This document shows positions 1 through 7,754 of a stretch of DNA of 64,000 bases, one piece after another (positions within the stretch are counted from its first letter, which is position 1; each line of letters begins with the position of its first letter). The stretch covers positions 1-64,000 of the forward strand of contig JAHHIB010000018.1 in the NCBI GenBank assembly GCA_019359075.1, written 5' to 3'. The stretch comes from Kalymmatonema hyalinum WJT4-NPBG1. GTDB lineage: Bacteria; Cyanobacteriota; Cyanobacteriia; Cyanobacteriales; Nostocaceae. Under the pieces are notes generated by a model. It was not told where the DNA came from and did no database searches. It saw only the letters and a program-made list of their open reading frames with translations. The position numbers and the translations under genes were made by a program.

Positions 1-306
1 TTGGTATGAATTGCAAAGAAATTTATTCACTTTCGTTGTGCGTGAGTACATTGTGGACAATCTCACCAAGACTTGTGCTGCCTAGTACACATGGATGATG
101 TTTTTTGTCAATGCGTAAGTCCTAAAACCTTGTTTTGTTAATTCTCAATTTTTCTCAAGCAGCATTGCACAATAAACACTGATATTAAAGTTAATAAACT
201 AATTGTTTTAAGTACTTACCAAAAAACAGAAACCACTGGAACTACGGCTAATCCTCCAGTGCTTCAAAAATCCCTAAATTGTATCAAAGGAATCTATGTT
301 CAAGAC
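1..306. other. Left-edge intergenic stretch
   Basis: No convincing reading frame on either strand. The stretch is AT-rich and presumably holds the promoter of the small gene that starts near 307. If the sRNA array at 640-1300 is a true NsiR1 array, hetF would be its expected neighbour, but no hetF coding sequence is seen here or elsewhere in the window. Confidence 0.4.
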
Positions 307-588
307 ATGGCAACTGTAGAAGACGTGCTACACAATCAATTCAAGCATTGCAATATCAAGCTTGAGAAATCGCGGGAATGGCACGACTTTAATCCTTGGC
401 AGTATGCAATGGTACTTTGGGCATTTAGCCGCTATGACTCGCACCGCATCAGTTTTGCACATATTCCAATAAAGGCGATTGCTGGGGGATTAATCGCGCT
501 TCTAGGTGTGGGAATGCTGATAGGGCAATCTTTTCAGCCAGAGTTTAGAAATCAGACAAGAATCGAAAAATCAGTCAAACATAAATAA
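307..588 (+). CDS. Small hypothetical protein with one membrane segment
   Basis: A 93-residue protein when read from the ATG at 307; an in-frame GTG at 259 would add 16 residues of unconvincing sequence. Residues 1-45 are soluble and charged (HCNIKLEKSREWHDFNPW), followed by one hydrophobic segment around residues 55-72 (AIAGGLIALLGVGMLIG) and a short basic tail. I do not recognise a family. It lies just upstream of the tandem sRNA array and is read towards it. No SD of good strength is visible, so the start is uncertain. It is most likely a small inner-membrane or thylakoid protein, which is inferred only from the hydrophobic segment. Confidence 0.5.
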   Translation: MATVEDVLHNQFKHCNIKLEKSREWHDFNPWQYAMVLWAFSRYDSHRISFAHIPIKAIAGGLIALLGVGMLIGQSFQPEFRNQTRIEKSVKHK

Positions 589-743
589 TTTCCACACATT
601 ATCAGTTCTGATAAAGACTTAATAAAAATAGGGTGAGAAAATAAAACTTCTTTATACCTTGTATTAACCAACACAAAAACTTGTAATTTGAACTCCTGCT
701 CTAGAAAGATATTTGCAAATATTCATATCGATAGTATGGAGCG

Positions 744-799
744 AACGAAAACGGTTTTAGTAGATAGTCTCCAGTAGTTGCATCTACTGGAGGTTTTTT
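744..799 (+). ncRNA. NsiR1-like sRNA, copy 1
   Basis: The -10 TAGTAT is at 732-737, so transcription is predicted to start near 744. The terminator is a perfect 9-bp stem CTCCAGTAG/CTACTGGAG (769-777 and 784-792) followed by T6 at 794-799. Its promoter-proximal box reads CTAGAAAG, slightly different from the TTAGAAAG of the other copies. The predicted RNA is about 56 nt. The assignment to NsiR1 is an inference from layout. Confidence 0.6.
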
Positions 800-909
800 G
801 TATTTAATAGAGTGCGTCATGGTACTGTATCGATTAACACAATCTTTTGTCATCTAAACTCCAACTTTAGAAAGGGTTTTACAAAATCTCCCATAGATAG
901 TATGAAGTG

Positions 910-973
910 AATGCAAACGATTGAATTGCTGTCATTAAACCAGCCTCCAGTATGTCCTCCTGGGGGGCTTTTT
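910..973 (+). ncRNA. NsiR1-like sRNA, copy 2
   Basis: The -10 TAGTAT is at 898-903, preceded by TTTAGAAAGGG. The terminator is AGCC-T-CCAG/CTGG-G-GGGCT at 942-968, followed by T5 at 969-973. This hairpin differs from copy 1 by compensated and uncompensated changes in the loop, while the pairing arms are kept. That suggests selection for the terminator and is not what drifting repeats would show. The predicted length is about 64 nt. Confidence 0.6.
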
Positions 974-1081
974 GTATTCAATAGCGCATCATGCCAATGT
1001 ATTAGCTAACACAGCTTTTTGTCACTGAAACTCCACCTTTAGAAAGGGTTTTACAAAATCTCCCATAGATAGTATGAAGCG

Positions 1082-1139
1082 AATGCAAGAAATTGAATAG
1101 CAGTTTCAGCCTCCAGTAGTAGCATCTACTGGGGGTTTT
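1082..1139 (+). ncRNA. NsiR1-like sRNA, copy 3
   Basis: The -10 TAGTAT is at 1070-1075, preceded by TTTAGAAAGGG as in copy 2. The two promoters are almost identical over more than 40 bp. The terminator hairpin CTCCAGTAG/CTACTGGGG (1111-1134) carries a G:T closing pair and ends in TTTT at 1136-1139. The predicted RNA is about 58 nt. Confidence 0.6.
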
Positions 1140-1243
1140 ATGTTCAGCATTTAAATTATGTATTAATTAACACAAATACTTGTTACTAAAACTCCAGCTT
1201 TAGAAAGGGGATTTACAAATATTCGCATCGATAGTATTGAGCC

Positions 1244-1296
1244 AATGAAATCGGTTCAGCAGAAGCCTCCAGTAATAGCACCCACTGGGGGCTTTT
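1244..1296 (+). ncRNA. NsiR1-like sRNA, copy 4
   Basis: The -10 TAGTAT is at 1232-1237, preceded by TTTAGAAAGGGG. The hairpin is AGCC-T-CCAGT/ACTGG-G-GGCT at 1264-1292, then TTTT. Copies 1 and 4 share the ATCGATAGTAT context, whereas copies 2 and 3 share CATAGATAGTAT. The array may therefore have grown by duplication of the inner units. The predicted RNA is about 53 nt. Confidence 0.55.
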
Positions 1297-1335
1297 AATT
1301 GTAAGCTGTGGATCACAGTGGTTTTTGGTCTGGCG

Positions 1336-1410
1336 ATGAAAATCAATCGGCATGATCGTGCCAAAATTCTAACGCAGCAAGAGATACAGCTAGTTTTCGC
1401 CCAAGGGATT
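1336..1410 (+). pseudogene. Relic of a tyrosine-recombinase (phage integrase-like) gene
   Basis: The frame from 1336 encodes MKINRHDRAKILTQQEIQL and about six more residues. This strongly resembles the N-terminus of cyanobacterial tyrosine-type integrases (KINxHxxAKILTxxEIQxxF). After about 25 codons the similarity stops at a palindromic HIP1-rich repeat (1411-1450). None of the catalytic R-H-R-Y region is visible downstream. The frame stays open to 1614, but the rest does not look like an integrase. I read it as a dead 5' fragment. The family match is from memory, so confidence is modest. Confidence 0.4.
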
Positions 1411-1450
1411 GGGCGCGATGGGCGAAGCCCCGCCTTCGGCGATCGCATAT
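1411..1450. repeat. HIP1-containing palindromic repeat
   Basis: The core reads GGGCGAAGCCCCGCC followed by TTCGGCGATCGC, a GC-rich palindromic mobile repeat of a type common in filamentous cyanobacteria. A related copy with GGGCAAAGCCCCGC and GGCGATCGC lies at 10802-10832. It interrupts the integrase relic. Confidence 0.6.
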
Positions 1451-1663
1451 CGCGTTTTCGGTTTTGGCGTTTCAAAAACTTTGCGGATAAGCACAACGAT
1501 CACTTCAGGGGAATATCCGCGTCTTCCCATGTTGGTTGCATAGTGCTGAAGCGCTTGCAAAGGCATGAACAAAACGCTCAGTTAAACATCAATGAGCCAT
1601 TGAATTCAGCTTAGCCGCTTTCAATGCTGCCAATCCCTGCTGTCGCGTCACAATTGGAAAGAA

Positions 1664-2692
1664 CTATTGAAGTAGCCAAATATTGACTCTTCTATCAAAT
1701 CCCCCACTAGCAAGCTTTGTCCCATCCGGACTAAAGGCTATGGCGCTAACCCAGTCAGAATGTCCATAAAATGTATTTAATAACTCGCCTGTTGTTAAAT
1801 TCCACAGCTTAATTCCATCTCTACCACCACTGGCAAGGGTTTGTCCGTTGGGGTTAATAGCTATTGTATTCACCCAATTGTTGTGTCCTGTCAAGGTGCG
1901 AACTAATTCTCCACTGCTGGCATTCCAGAGTTTAATCGTGCGATCGCGGCTAGCACTGATCAAGGTATTTCCATCTGGAGTAAACAGGAGTTTGGTGACT
2001 GTATTGGCATGCGCCGCTGGAACTGTACGGATTAATTTTCCAGTACCCAAATCCCACAGCTTAACAACACCAATATTGTCACCACTTGCCAGCGTTTGAC
2101 CGTCAGGACTAATTGCCAGGGTATAAATGAGGTTATCAAAGCGTGTCAAAGTAGCAAGTGGGCGCTGCTGTAGCAAATCCCACATCCGAATACCGTCCAA
2201 GGCACCGCTAACCAAAACTTTACCATTTGGAGTGACTGCTAAGGACAGCACATTGCTCGTATGCCCGACAAAGGAGCGAGTAAATTTATTGTTTTTCAGG
2301 TTCCAAAGGTTAATCGTGTTATCATCACCGCCACTAACAAGAGTTTGACCATCTGGAGAAATGACCACAGATTCTATCGCTGTTTGATGCGCTCTGTTGA
2401 TAATCCCACGTCTTTTGCCAGTTGTTGTATTCCATAAGCGAATGATGCCATCATTATCAGAACCGCCGCTAATTAGAGTTTGGCTATCTGGAGTGAAGGC
2501 AAGGGATTTAATCGTTCCCAAATGCTCTACAAAGGTGTAAATTAGTTGTGGATTAGCTAAGCTCGTAGTAGGTTGGGCAGGTGGTGTAAATTCAACCTCA
2601 GCAGGGATGGCAGGTGGTATCCGGATTAGGGGAGCCATGGCAACAGCACCTGCTACGCTCATAAGCATTAAAATATTTTTGGCAGTGGTCAT
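1664..2692 (-). CDS. WD40-repeat protein with N-terminal signal/anchor
   Basis: A 342-residue protein. Residues 1-30 are hydrophobic (ILMLMSVAGAVAMAPLIRI) and look like an export signal or membrane anchor. The rest is seven WD40 units with repeated xSPDGQTLxSGG...IxLWN signatures, enough for one closed seven-bladed propeller. No catalytic domain is attached. It probably works as a protein-interaction scaffold outside the cytoplasm, which is an inference from the signal sequence. It stands alone, with the integrase relic downstream and a 270-bp gap upstream, so no partner can be proposed from context. Confidence 0.85.
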   Translation of the reverse strand: MTTAKNILMLMSVAGAVAMAPLIRIPPAIPAEVEFTPPAQPTTSLANPQLIYTFVEHLGTIKSLAFTPDSQTLISGGSDNDGIIRLWNTTTGKRRGIINRAHQTAIESVVISPDGQTLVSGGDDNTINLWNLKNNKFTRSFVGHTSNVLSLAVTPNGKVLVSGALDGIRMWDLLQQRPLATLTRFDNLIYTLAISPDGQTLASGDNIGVVKLWDLGTGKLIRTVPAAHANTVTKLLFTPDGNTLISASRDRTIKLWNASSGELVRTLTGHNNWVNTIAINPNGQTLASGGRDGIKLWNLTTGELLNTFYGHSDWVSAIAFSPDGTKLASGGFDRRVNIWLLQ

Positions 2693-2966
2693 TTGAGATT
2701 TAGATCCTTGTCTACGGTGTGGATGCTGAGCCTTTGGGGCACGCGCAAGGGACGCGTTTTGGATTTAGGAGAGGAATTTATTGTGATTATTTATATACAT
2801 ATATTTCAAATATCTTAAGCTATGGTGTACCAAATTTTCGGGCAGAAAAGCTCCGCCCGCAAATCAGGATACCGATGCTTAGGGTTGCAAAGCATACCGT
2901 AGTTAAAATGGTTTTCAAGAGCAACCATGTAACCGCCTAATCTCAAATCTCAACAGACCAAATCTA

Positions 2967-3266
2967 CTAATATGGGCGCTTTTTCTTAGAAACACTCAGC
3001 ATGGGTAAAGGAGAACTTGACGACGAGCGGGAAGGTAGGTAATGTTGCACCACAGGCTCCTCAGGAAGGGGTTGGTGCTGCTGGATACGCCACCACTTGT
3101 AAGCTAGCGTTATCCCTACTGTTCCCACGCCAAAAGCGAACAACGACCAGCTATCGTCAAATCCACCAATTAATGCATCTACCACTCCCATCGTAATCAA
3201 TACACTAATGAGTGGTTCTTTACGGTAGGCTAACTTTAAAAAACGAGGAAATACAGCATTCATCAC
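2967..3266 (-). CDS. Small cyanobacterial membrane protein of unknown function
   Basis: A 99-residue protein starting MMNAVFPRFLKLAYRKEPL, with two hydrophobic stretches at about residues 19-33 (ISVLITMGVVDALIG) and 39-57 (WSLFAFGVGTVGITLAYKW). The tail is rich in Ser, Pro and Lys. The pattern is that of a two-TM hairpin protein of the kind often annotated as conserved hypothetical in cyanobacteria. I do not recognise a named family. The reading frame is well formed and sits in a normal intergenic setting. Confidence 0.6.
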   Translation of the reverse strand: MMNAVFPRFLKLAYRKEPLISVLITMGVVDALIGGFDDSWSLFAFGVGTVGITLAYKWWRIQQHQPLPEEPVVQHYLPSRSSSSSPLPMLSVSKKKRPY

Positions 3267-3588
3267 AGCTTCGTTGGTTCCTGTTCACCTTTTATGTAAA
3301 TTTACTGAGAATACCTCACCCGCAATTGACGCTTTTGATGAGAGCCTCAATATCATTATACTTTTCTTAAGTAGATGAGGGTCTAGGGGTGTGGGGGCGT
3401 ATTACAATTCACGCATTCACAGATTCACGCATTGTAGATTGTTTTCGGTTTGTTTTTTTCTACATTTTTGCTCCCTATAAAGGCTATAAAGGCTTAATTA
3501 AATCAAAACCAGCTGTATATTCCAGCTGGTTCTTTGCTTTTTGTCATTTATAGCGTACAACCAGCACTGTCTTAGCTTTGTGAAAATC
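3267..3588. other. Intergenic stretch with one hairpin
   Basis: AT-rich, with a short direct repeat of CACGCATT/TTCACGCATT around 3411-3436. Apart from the hairpin at 3507-3531 I see nothing that supports a gene. Confidence 0.4.
3507..3531 (-). terminator. Hairpin downstream of the Hlip gene
   Basis: Inverted repeat AACCAGCTG/CAGCTGGTT (9 bp, loop TATATTC). Read on the minus strand it is followed by TTTTGATTT, so it could terminate the gene ending at 3589. The plus-strand side is also T-rich (TCTTTGCTTTTT). Confidence 0.5.
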
Positions 3589-3774
3589 CTACCTCAAACC
3601 GAGCCATGATAAAACACCTTGGTTGGTGACGTATTCAATCACCACCATGATGACGAAGCCAATCATTGCAGCTCTACCATTCAAACGCTCAGCATACTCA
3701 TTAAAACCGAACTTTGGTTCCTCCAGCTTGGGAGTAACGCTTGGCTGTGGTTGTGTCTGTGTCTGTGTCATCAT
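3589..3774 (-). CDS. High-light-inducible protein (Hlip/SCP)
   Basis: A 61-residue single-helix member of the chlorophyll a/b-binding (CAB/ELIP/HLIP) superfamily. Residues 1-22 form a Gln/Thr/Pro-rich N-terminus. Residues 24-55 hold the conserved helix FNEYAERLNGRAAMIGFVIM. The Glu, Asn and Arg of ExxNGRxAMxGF bind chlorophyll and pair two helices in the known family. The protein sits in thylakoid membranes and protects against excess light or helps pigment recycling. Length and motif are typical. The neighbours are unrelated, and light- or stress-dependent expression is expected from the family; no regulatory motif was identified. Confidence 0.92.
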   Translation of the reverse strand: MMTQTQTQPQPSVTPKLEEPKFGFNEYAERLNGRAAMIGFVIMVVIEYVTNQGVLSWLGLR

Positions 3775-4209
3775 TGAAAACCTCTTTTTGGCAAATGAAC
3801 TTTATAACTGAATAACAAGAGCGACAACACAGCTTAAGCTATCAAGCAGGGTTGCCACTATTTACAATTATTTACGATTCTTAATTTATTGTAGAAGTAC
3901 TTTGGCAATCGTCAAGGACAAAAGTTTGAAGTACATTAGTTGGTATAAGAGGAAGTTCAGTAGTCCTGAGTTTCGAGTGCTGAATGCTGAGTCGGAAAGA
4001 AAGCTCTGAGTTCTGAGGGCTGAGTGCTAAGTAATTTTTCTTACTTACCCAAATTTGACTCCCCATTGAACACGAGAGCGCTCGGTATTGTGTTTGCACT
4101 TACGATTTTCCGCTTATAACGACTTGTTAAATTCGTAGTCTCTGATTCAAAAGACTAGGGATGAGACTGACAAACTATAAGCTACACAAAAATTCATAAG
4201 AGGCAGTAA
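3775..4209. other. Intergenic stretch before ald
   Basis: Contains degenerate repeats of the TGAGTGCTGAGT type (about 3960-4030) and no credible gene. A 72-codon minus-strand frame (3881-4099) is made largely of these repeats and is not accepted. Confidence 0.4.
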
Positions 4210-5301
4210 ATGGAAATTGGTATTCCCAAAGAAACTAAGGATCAGGAGTTTCGGGTTGGGTTAAGTCCTTCTAGTGTCCGAGTCTTACAGGAAAATGGTC
4301 ATACGGTTTTCGTAGAGACTCAAGCAGGTATTGGTGCTGGGTTTACAGATGATGACTACACAAGCGCTGGTGCTAAGATAGTCACCACAAAAGAAGCGGC
4401 TTGGAAGTGCGAACTTGTTGTCAAAGTCAAAGAGCCACTCACTGCTGAGTATCAGTTTTTGCAGAAGGGGCAAATTTTGTTTACCTATCTGCATCTAGCA
4501 GCAGATAGAAAGTTAACCGAACATCTGATTGATTGCGGTGTGACGGCGATCGCCTACGAAACTGTAGAACAACCAGGTAGCAACAAATTACCTCTGCTCA
4601 CTCCCATGAGCATTATTGCTGGTCGCTTGTCGGTACAATTTGGGGCAAGGTTCCTAGAGCGTCAGCAAGGTGGTAGAGGGGTTTTGTTGGGTGGTGTTCC
4701 CGGAGTAAAACCAGGCAAAGTCGTGATTCTTGGTGGCGGTGTCGTGGGTACAGAAGCCGCTAAAATTGCTGTGGGCATGGGCGCTGCTGTCCAGATTCTA
4801 GACGTTAATGTCGAGCGTTTAGCTTATCTGGAAACCTTATTTGGTTCTAGAGTAGAACTGCTTTACAGCAACTCCGCCCATATTGAAACCGCTCTCAAAG
4901 ATGCTGACTTGCTCATCGGTGCTGTTTTAGTACCGGGACGCAGGGCACCCATCTTGGTATCACGCAATTTGGTCAAACAAATGCGTCCTGGTTCTGTGAT
5001 TGTCGATGTCGCGGTTGACCAAGGGGGTTGCGTGGAAACTTTACACGCCACATCCCACACTAACCCAGTATACATTGAAGAGGGTGTGGTACATTATGGC
5101 GTTCCTAATATGCCAGGGGCTGTACCTTGGACTGCCACTCAGGCACTAAACAACAGCACTCTACCTTATGTATTGCAGTTAGCGAATTTGGGGATAAAGG
5201 CACTGGCGAATAACCAAGCATTAGCCAAAGGTGTGAACGTGCAAGATCATCGCTTAGTTCATCCTGCAGTTCAGGAGGTTTTTCCTGACTTGGTGGCGTA
5301 G
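4210..5301 (+). CDS. ald: Alanine dehydrogenase
   Basis: A 363-residue NAD-dependent enzyme that interconverts L-alanine and pyruvate plus ammonia. The N-terminal signature MEIGIPKETK is present. The substrate-binding Lys74 (VKVKEP) and His95 (YLHLAADR) fall at the canonical family numbers. The dinucleotide fold VILGGGVVGTEAA is at 172-184, and the PNMPGAVPWTAT motif lies near the C-terminus. It acts in the cytosol as a hexamer in known relatives. In heterocystous cyanobacteria it is important for diazotrophic growth, where alanine can serve as carbon carrier or catabolite. It is monocistronic here, with AGGCAG about 4 bp before the ATG as a weak SD. The length is slightly under the 370 usual elsewhere. 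Confidence 0.95.
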   Translation: MEIGIPKETKDQEFRVGLSPSSVRVLQENGHTVFVETQAGIGAGFTDDDYTSAGAKIVTTKEAAWKCELVVKVKEPLTAEYQFLQKGQILFTYLHLAADRKLTEHLIDCGVTAIAYETVEQPGSNKLPLLTPMSIIAGRLSVQFGARFLERQQGGRGVLLGGVPGVKPGKVVILGGGVVGTEAAKIAVGMGAAVQILDVNVERLAYLETLFGSRVELLYSNSAHIETALKDADLLIGAVLVPGRRAPILVSRNLVKQMRPGSVIVDVAVDQGGCVETLHATSHTNPVYIEEGVVHYGVPNMPGAVPWTATQALNNSTLPYVLQLANLGIKALANNQALAKGVNVQDHRLVHPAVQEVFPDLVA

Positions 5302-5315
5302 TTAGTTATCAGTTA

Positions 5316-5371
5316 TTCACTGTTAACTGTTCACTGTTAACTGTTCACTGTTAACTGTTCACTGTTAACTG
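5316..5371. repeat. STRR: 14-bp unit repeated four times
   Basis: Four exact copies of TTCACTGTTAACTG (5316-5329, 5330-5343, 5344-5357, 5358-5371). This is a short tandemly repeated repetitive sequence as known from heterocystous cyanobacteria. The stop codon and last residues of the hybrid kinase on the minus strand lie inside it. Confidence 0.9.
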
Positions 5372-7589
5372 TACAGTTGCGTTGTGCCAGTTTTGCTATT
5401 GCATCAATCAAGTTAGCTGGTTCTACTGGCTTGGTGACGTACATCTCAAAGCCTGACTCCAACGCTCGCGTAGAATCTTGTTGTGTGGTACACGCTGTTA
5501 AGGCAATGGCTGGTATCTGCCCCCCTATTTCGGGTTCCAGGTTTCTCAGTTCACGAATTAAGGTGTAGCCGTCCTCCTCTGGCATTCCAAGATCACTCAC
5601 TAGGACATCAGGCGGCGATTTTTCGATAGCCCAAAGCGCTTTTCGTACCGATGCGACAGCTGTCACTGTAGCCCCAAATTGTTGCAGCATAGTGGTGACG
5701 AAGTTCCGTGTATCGGTATCGTGATCAACAAGCAGGACTTGCAAACCCCTAAGGAGGGAGGATGAGGGGGATGGGGTAATACCTTCTGCGTGAGTGTTCC
5801 AATCCCATCTCCCCACGTCCCTATCTCTACCGATTTCCCCTAATTGCTTGCCCTCCCTCTCCCCCTCGTCTTCTGGGTTCTCTGTATCTACAAGCGGCAG
5901 CCTCACGGTAAAAGTTGCCCCCTGTCCTACTCCCGGGCTTTGGGCATCAACGCTTCCCCCATGCATTTCCACTAGATAACGTACAATTGCCAGTCCTAGT
6001 CCTAGCCCACCTTGGTTTCTGGTGATGCTGCCATCAGCTTGACGAAAACGGTCAAAAACATGAGGAAGAAAATCTGGGCTGATGCCACTACCTGTATCGC
6101 TCACCTGAACCAGTACTGAGGAACTTTTCGCCTGCGAAGGTTGCCCTTCAGACAACTGACGTTGCTGAGTGCTGAGTTGTTCAAAGCTAAACTCAGGACT
6201 ACTGATAGACAATCGCACCTCTACCTTTCCGCCTTCGGGTGTGAACTTGAGCGCATTATTCAATAAATTCCAAACAATTTGCTGCAAACGCTTTGGATCG
6301 GCAAAAACGACAAAGCCAGAGGTTGAGGAAGACGCCGAGATATCAAGCGTGTCCTCTTGTGTGTTTGCCGTTGTCTGGTTATTCCCCGTATTGCTGGATT
6401 CAATGAGAAACCCAAGTTCAATATTTTTTGTCTGGGCTTCTAAGCGCACGCTATCTACAATTGTTGGAATCAGAGATGTTAAGTTAACGGGGCTTAGATT
6501 CAAATGCAGCTTGCCGCGTATAATCCGCGAGACATCTAAAATATCGTCAATGAGTTGTGCCTGCAAATTCGCGTTGCGTTCCATTGTTTCCAAGGCGCGT
6601 TCAACGGCTTTTTCATCCAATTTTCGCTGGCGCAGCAGTCTCGCCCAACCCAGTATTGAAGTTAAGGGTGTGCGAAGTTCGTGGGAAAGGGTTGCTAAAA
6701 ATTCATCCTTGAGACGGTTTGCTGTTTCAGCTTCTTGTCGTGCTGTTTGTTCGCGGATGAACTTGATGTGTTCTTCTTGTGCTTGTTTGCGCTCTGTGAT
6801 ATCTTCTATTGTGCCTACATAACCGATGACTTCGCCTTTATCGGAAAGCATCGGAGACGAAGACATATGAACCCAACGCTCAATTGCTGTAGGCGTGAGT
6901 ATGCGAAACTCTCCTCTGTATTCTTGACCTTCAGCGGATACAGCATACCAATCGGCAATAACTCGTCCTCTGTCTTCTGGATGAATTGCTCGCGTCCACC
7001 CGTCGCCTAAACTTTCCTCAAGCGTCATCTCATAGATTGCTTGATAGCGAGGATTAATATACGTGCATTTGCCTAATGTATCTGTTAGAAAAATGCCTAC
7101 TGGCGAGCAAGCACTTAGAGAGCGAAACATCTCTTCACGCTTCCTCAGTTCCTTATTCATTGCTGCCAGTTGTGCCGCTTGTCGCTTCACCTCGACGGTT
7201 TTCTGGAACAGATCAACAAATGCCGCTACCTTGGATTTCAAAATTTCTGGATTAATGGGTTTGAAGAGGTAGTCTACAGCACCAATCGAATAACCTTTAA
7301 ACACCATGTTGTCGCTGGTGCTAAACGCTGTGAGAAAAATAATTGGCGTATGGCGCGATCGCTCTCGTTGTCGAATCAGGGTTGCTGTCTCGAACCCGTC
7401 CATATCTGGCATCTGCACATCCAGCAGAATCACAGCAAAATCCTGATTGAGCAAACATCGCAGTGCTTCTGCACCCGATGTCGCCCTGACCAAATTTTGA
7501 CCTAGGCTGTCTAAAATTGCCTCTAGGGCTAACAAATTTTCTGGATGGTCATCTACCAGCAGAACGTTAACTTTCGGTTCAAATGACAT
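5337..7589 (-). CDS. Hybrid sensor histidine kinase (REC-PAS-HisKA-HATPase-REC)
   Basis: A 750-residue cytosolic phosphorelay protein with no TM segment. Domains: receiver 1 at about 5-125 with phospho-acceptor Asp57 (LLDVQMPDMDG) and Lys110; coiled linker to 150; PAS/PAC at 155-270; HisKA with His303 (SHELRTPLTSILGWARLL); HATPase_c at about 415-570 (DTGSGISPD, GGLGLGLAIVRYLVEMHGG); low-complexity linker; receiver 2 at about 620-735 (VLVSDLGMPEEDG). Together these form a full multistep relay. It follows cheR and cheB in the same orientation, so all three may be co-transcribed. The last 12-15 residues (TVNSEQLTVNS) are encoded by the 14-bp repeat array and look like a recent extension. Confidence 0.93.
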   Translation of the reverse strand: MSFEPKVNVLLVDDHPENLLALEAILDSLGQNLVRATSGAEALRCLLNQDFAVILLDVQMPDMDGFETATLIRQRERSRHTPIIFLTAFSTSDNMVFKGYSIGAVDYLFKPINPEILKSKVAAFVDLFQKTVEVKRQAAQLAAMNKELRKREEMFRSLSACSPVGIFLTDTLGKCTYINPRYQAIYEMTLEESLGDGWTRAIHPEDRGRVIADWYAVSAEGQEYRGEFRILTPTAIERWVHMSSSPMLSDKGEVIGYVGTIEDITERKQAQEEHIKFIREQTARQEAETANRLKDEFLATLSHELRTPLTSILGWARLLRQRKLDEKAVERALETMERNANLQAQLIDDILDVSRIIRGKLHLNLSPVNLTSLIPTIVDSVRLEAQTKNIELGFLIESSNTGNNQTTANTQEDTLDISASSSTSGFVVFADPKRLQQIVWNLLNNALKFTPEGGKVEVRLSISSPEFSFEQLSTQQRQLSEGQPSQAKSSSVLVQVSDTGSGISPDFLPHVFDRFRQADGSITRNQGGLGLGLAIVRYLVEMHGGSVDAQSPGVGQGATFTVRLPLVDTENPEDEGEREGKQLGEIGRDRDVGRWDWNTHAEGITPSPSSSLLRGLQVLLVDHDTDTRNFVTTMLQQFGATVTAVASVRKALWAIEKSPPDVLVSDLGMPEEDGYTLIRELRNLEPEIGGQIPAIALTACTTQQDSTRALESGFEMYVTKPVEPANLIDAIAKLAQRNCTVNSEQLTVNS

Positions 7590-7754
7590 TTTTATCTGTA
7601 TGCTTTAGGAAATATATTAAGGCGTTTTCACGTCTTCCTATTGACTGTGACGCTTGCGCTGATTCTATTCCCACTATCTTAAGTTATAAATTTGTCGATT
7701 GTTGATGCTTAGAGTTCAAAGCTTTGTTCTATGAAAAATTCACAAAGAACTTTA

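Larger units (their letters stand above)
640..1300 (+). repeat. Tandem array of four sRNA transcription units
   Basis: Four head-to-tail copies of a roughly 165-bp unit. Each copy carries, in order, a TGTATTAA-NN-AACAC-like upstream box, a (T)TAGAAAG box, an exact TAGTAT -10 hexamer preceded by CAT(A/C)GA, a short GAAxxxAATG-type segment, and a CTCCAGTA hairpin ending in a T-run. The -10 hexamers begin at 732, 898, 1070 and 1232, giving spacings of 166, 172 and 162 bp. Each unit therefore has its own promoter and terminator and would yield an RNA of about 55-65 nt. This architecture matches NsiR1 of Anabaena/Nostoc, a heterocyst-associated sRNA encoded as tandem direct repeats near hetF. The assignment rests on architecture and remembered sequence, not on an alignment. 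Confidence 0.7.

Noticed and set aside
640-1300. CRISPR array
   Set aside because: Units are about 165 bp with promoter and terminator signatures and partial divergence; no short identical repeats with unique spacers.
1318-1614. 98-codon plus-strand frame as a complete gene
   Set aside because: Only its first 25 or so codons resemble a known protein (integrase N-terminus); the rest is a repeat and random sequence.
3881-4099. 72-codon minus-strand frame
   Set aside because: Built largely from TGAGTGCTGAGT-like repeats, with no family similarity.
5316-5371. CRISPR array
   Set aside because: The repeats are 14 bp and directly adjacent, with no spacers; this is an STRR.
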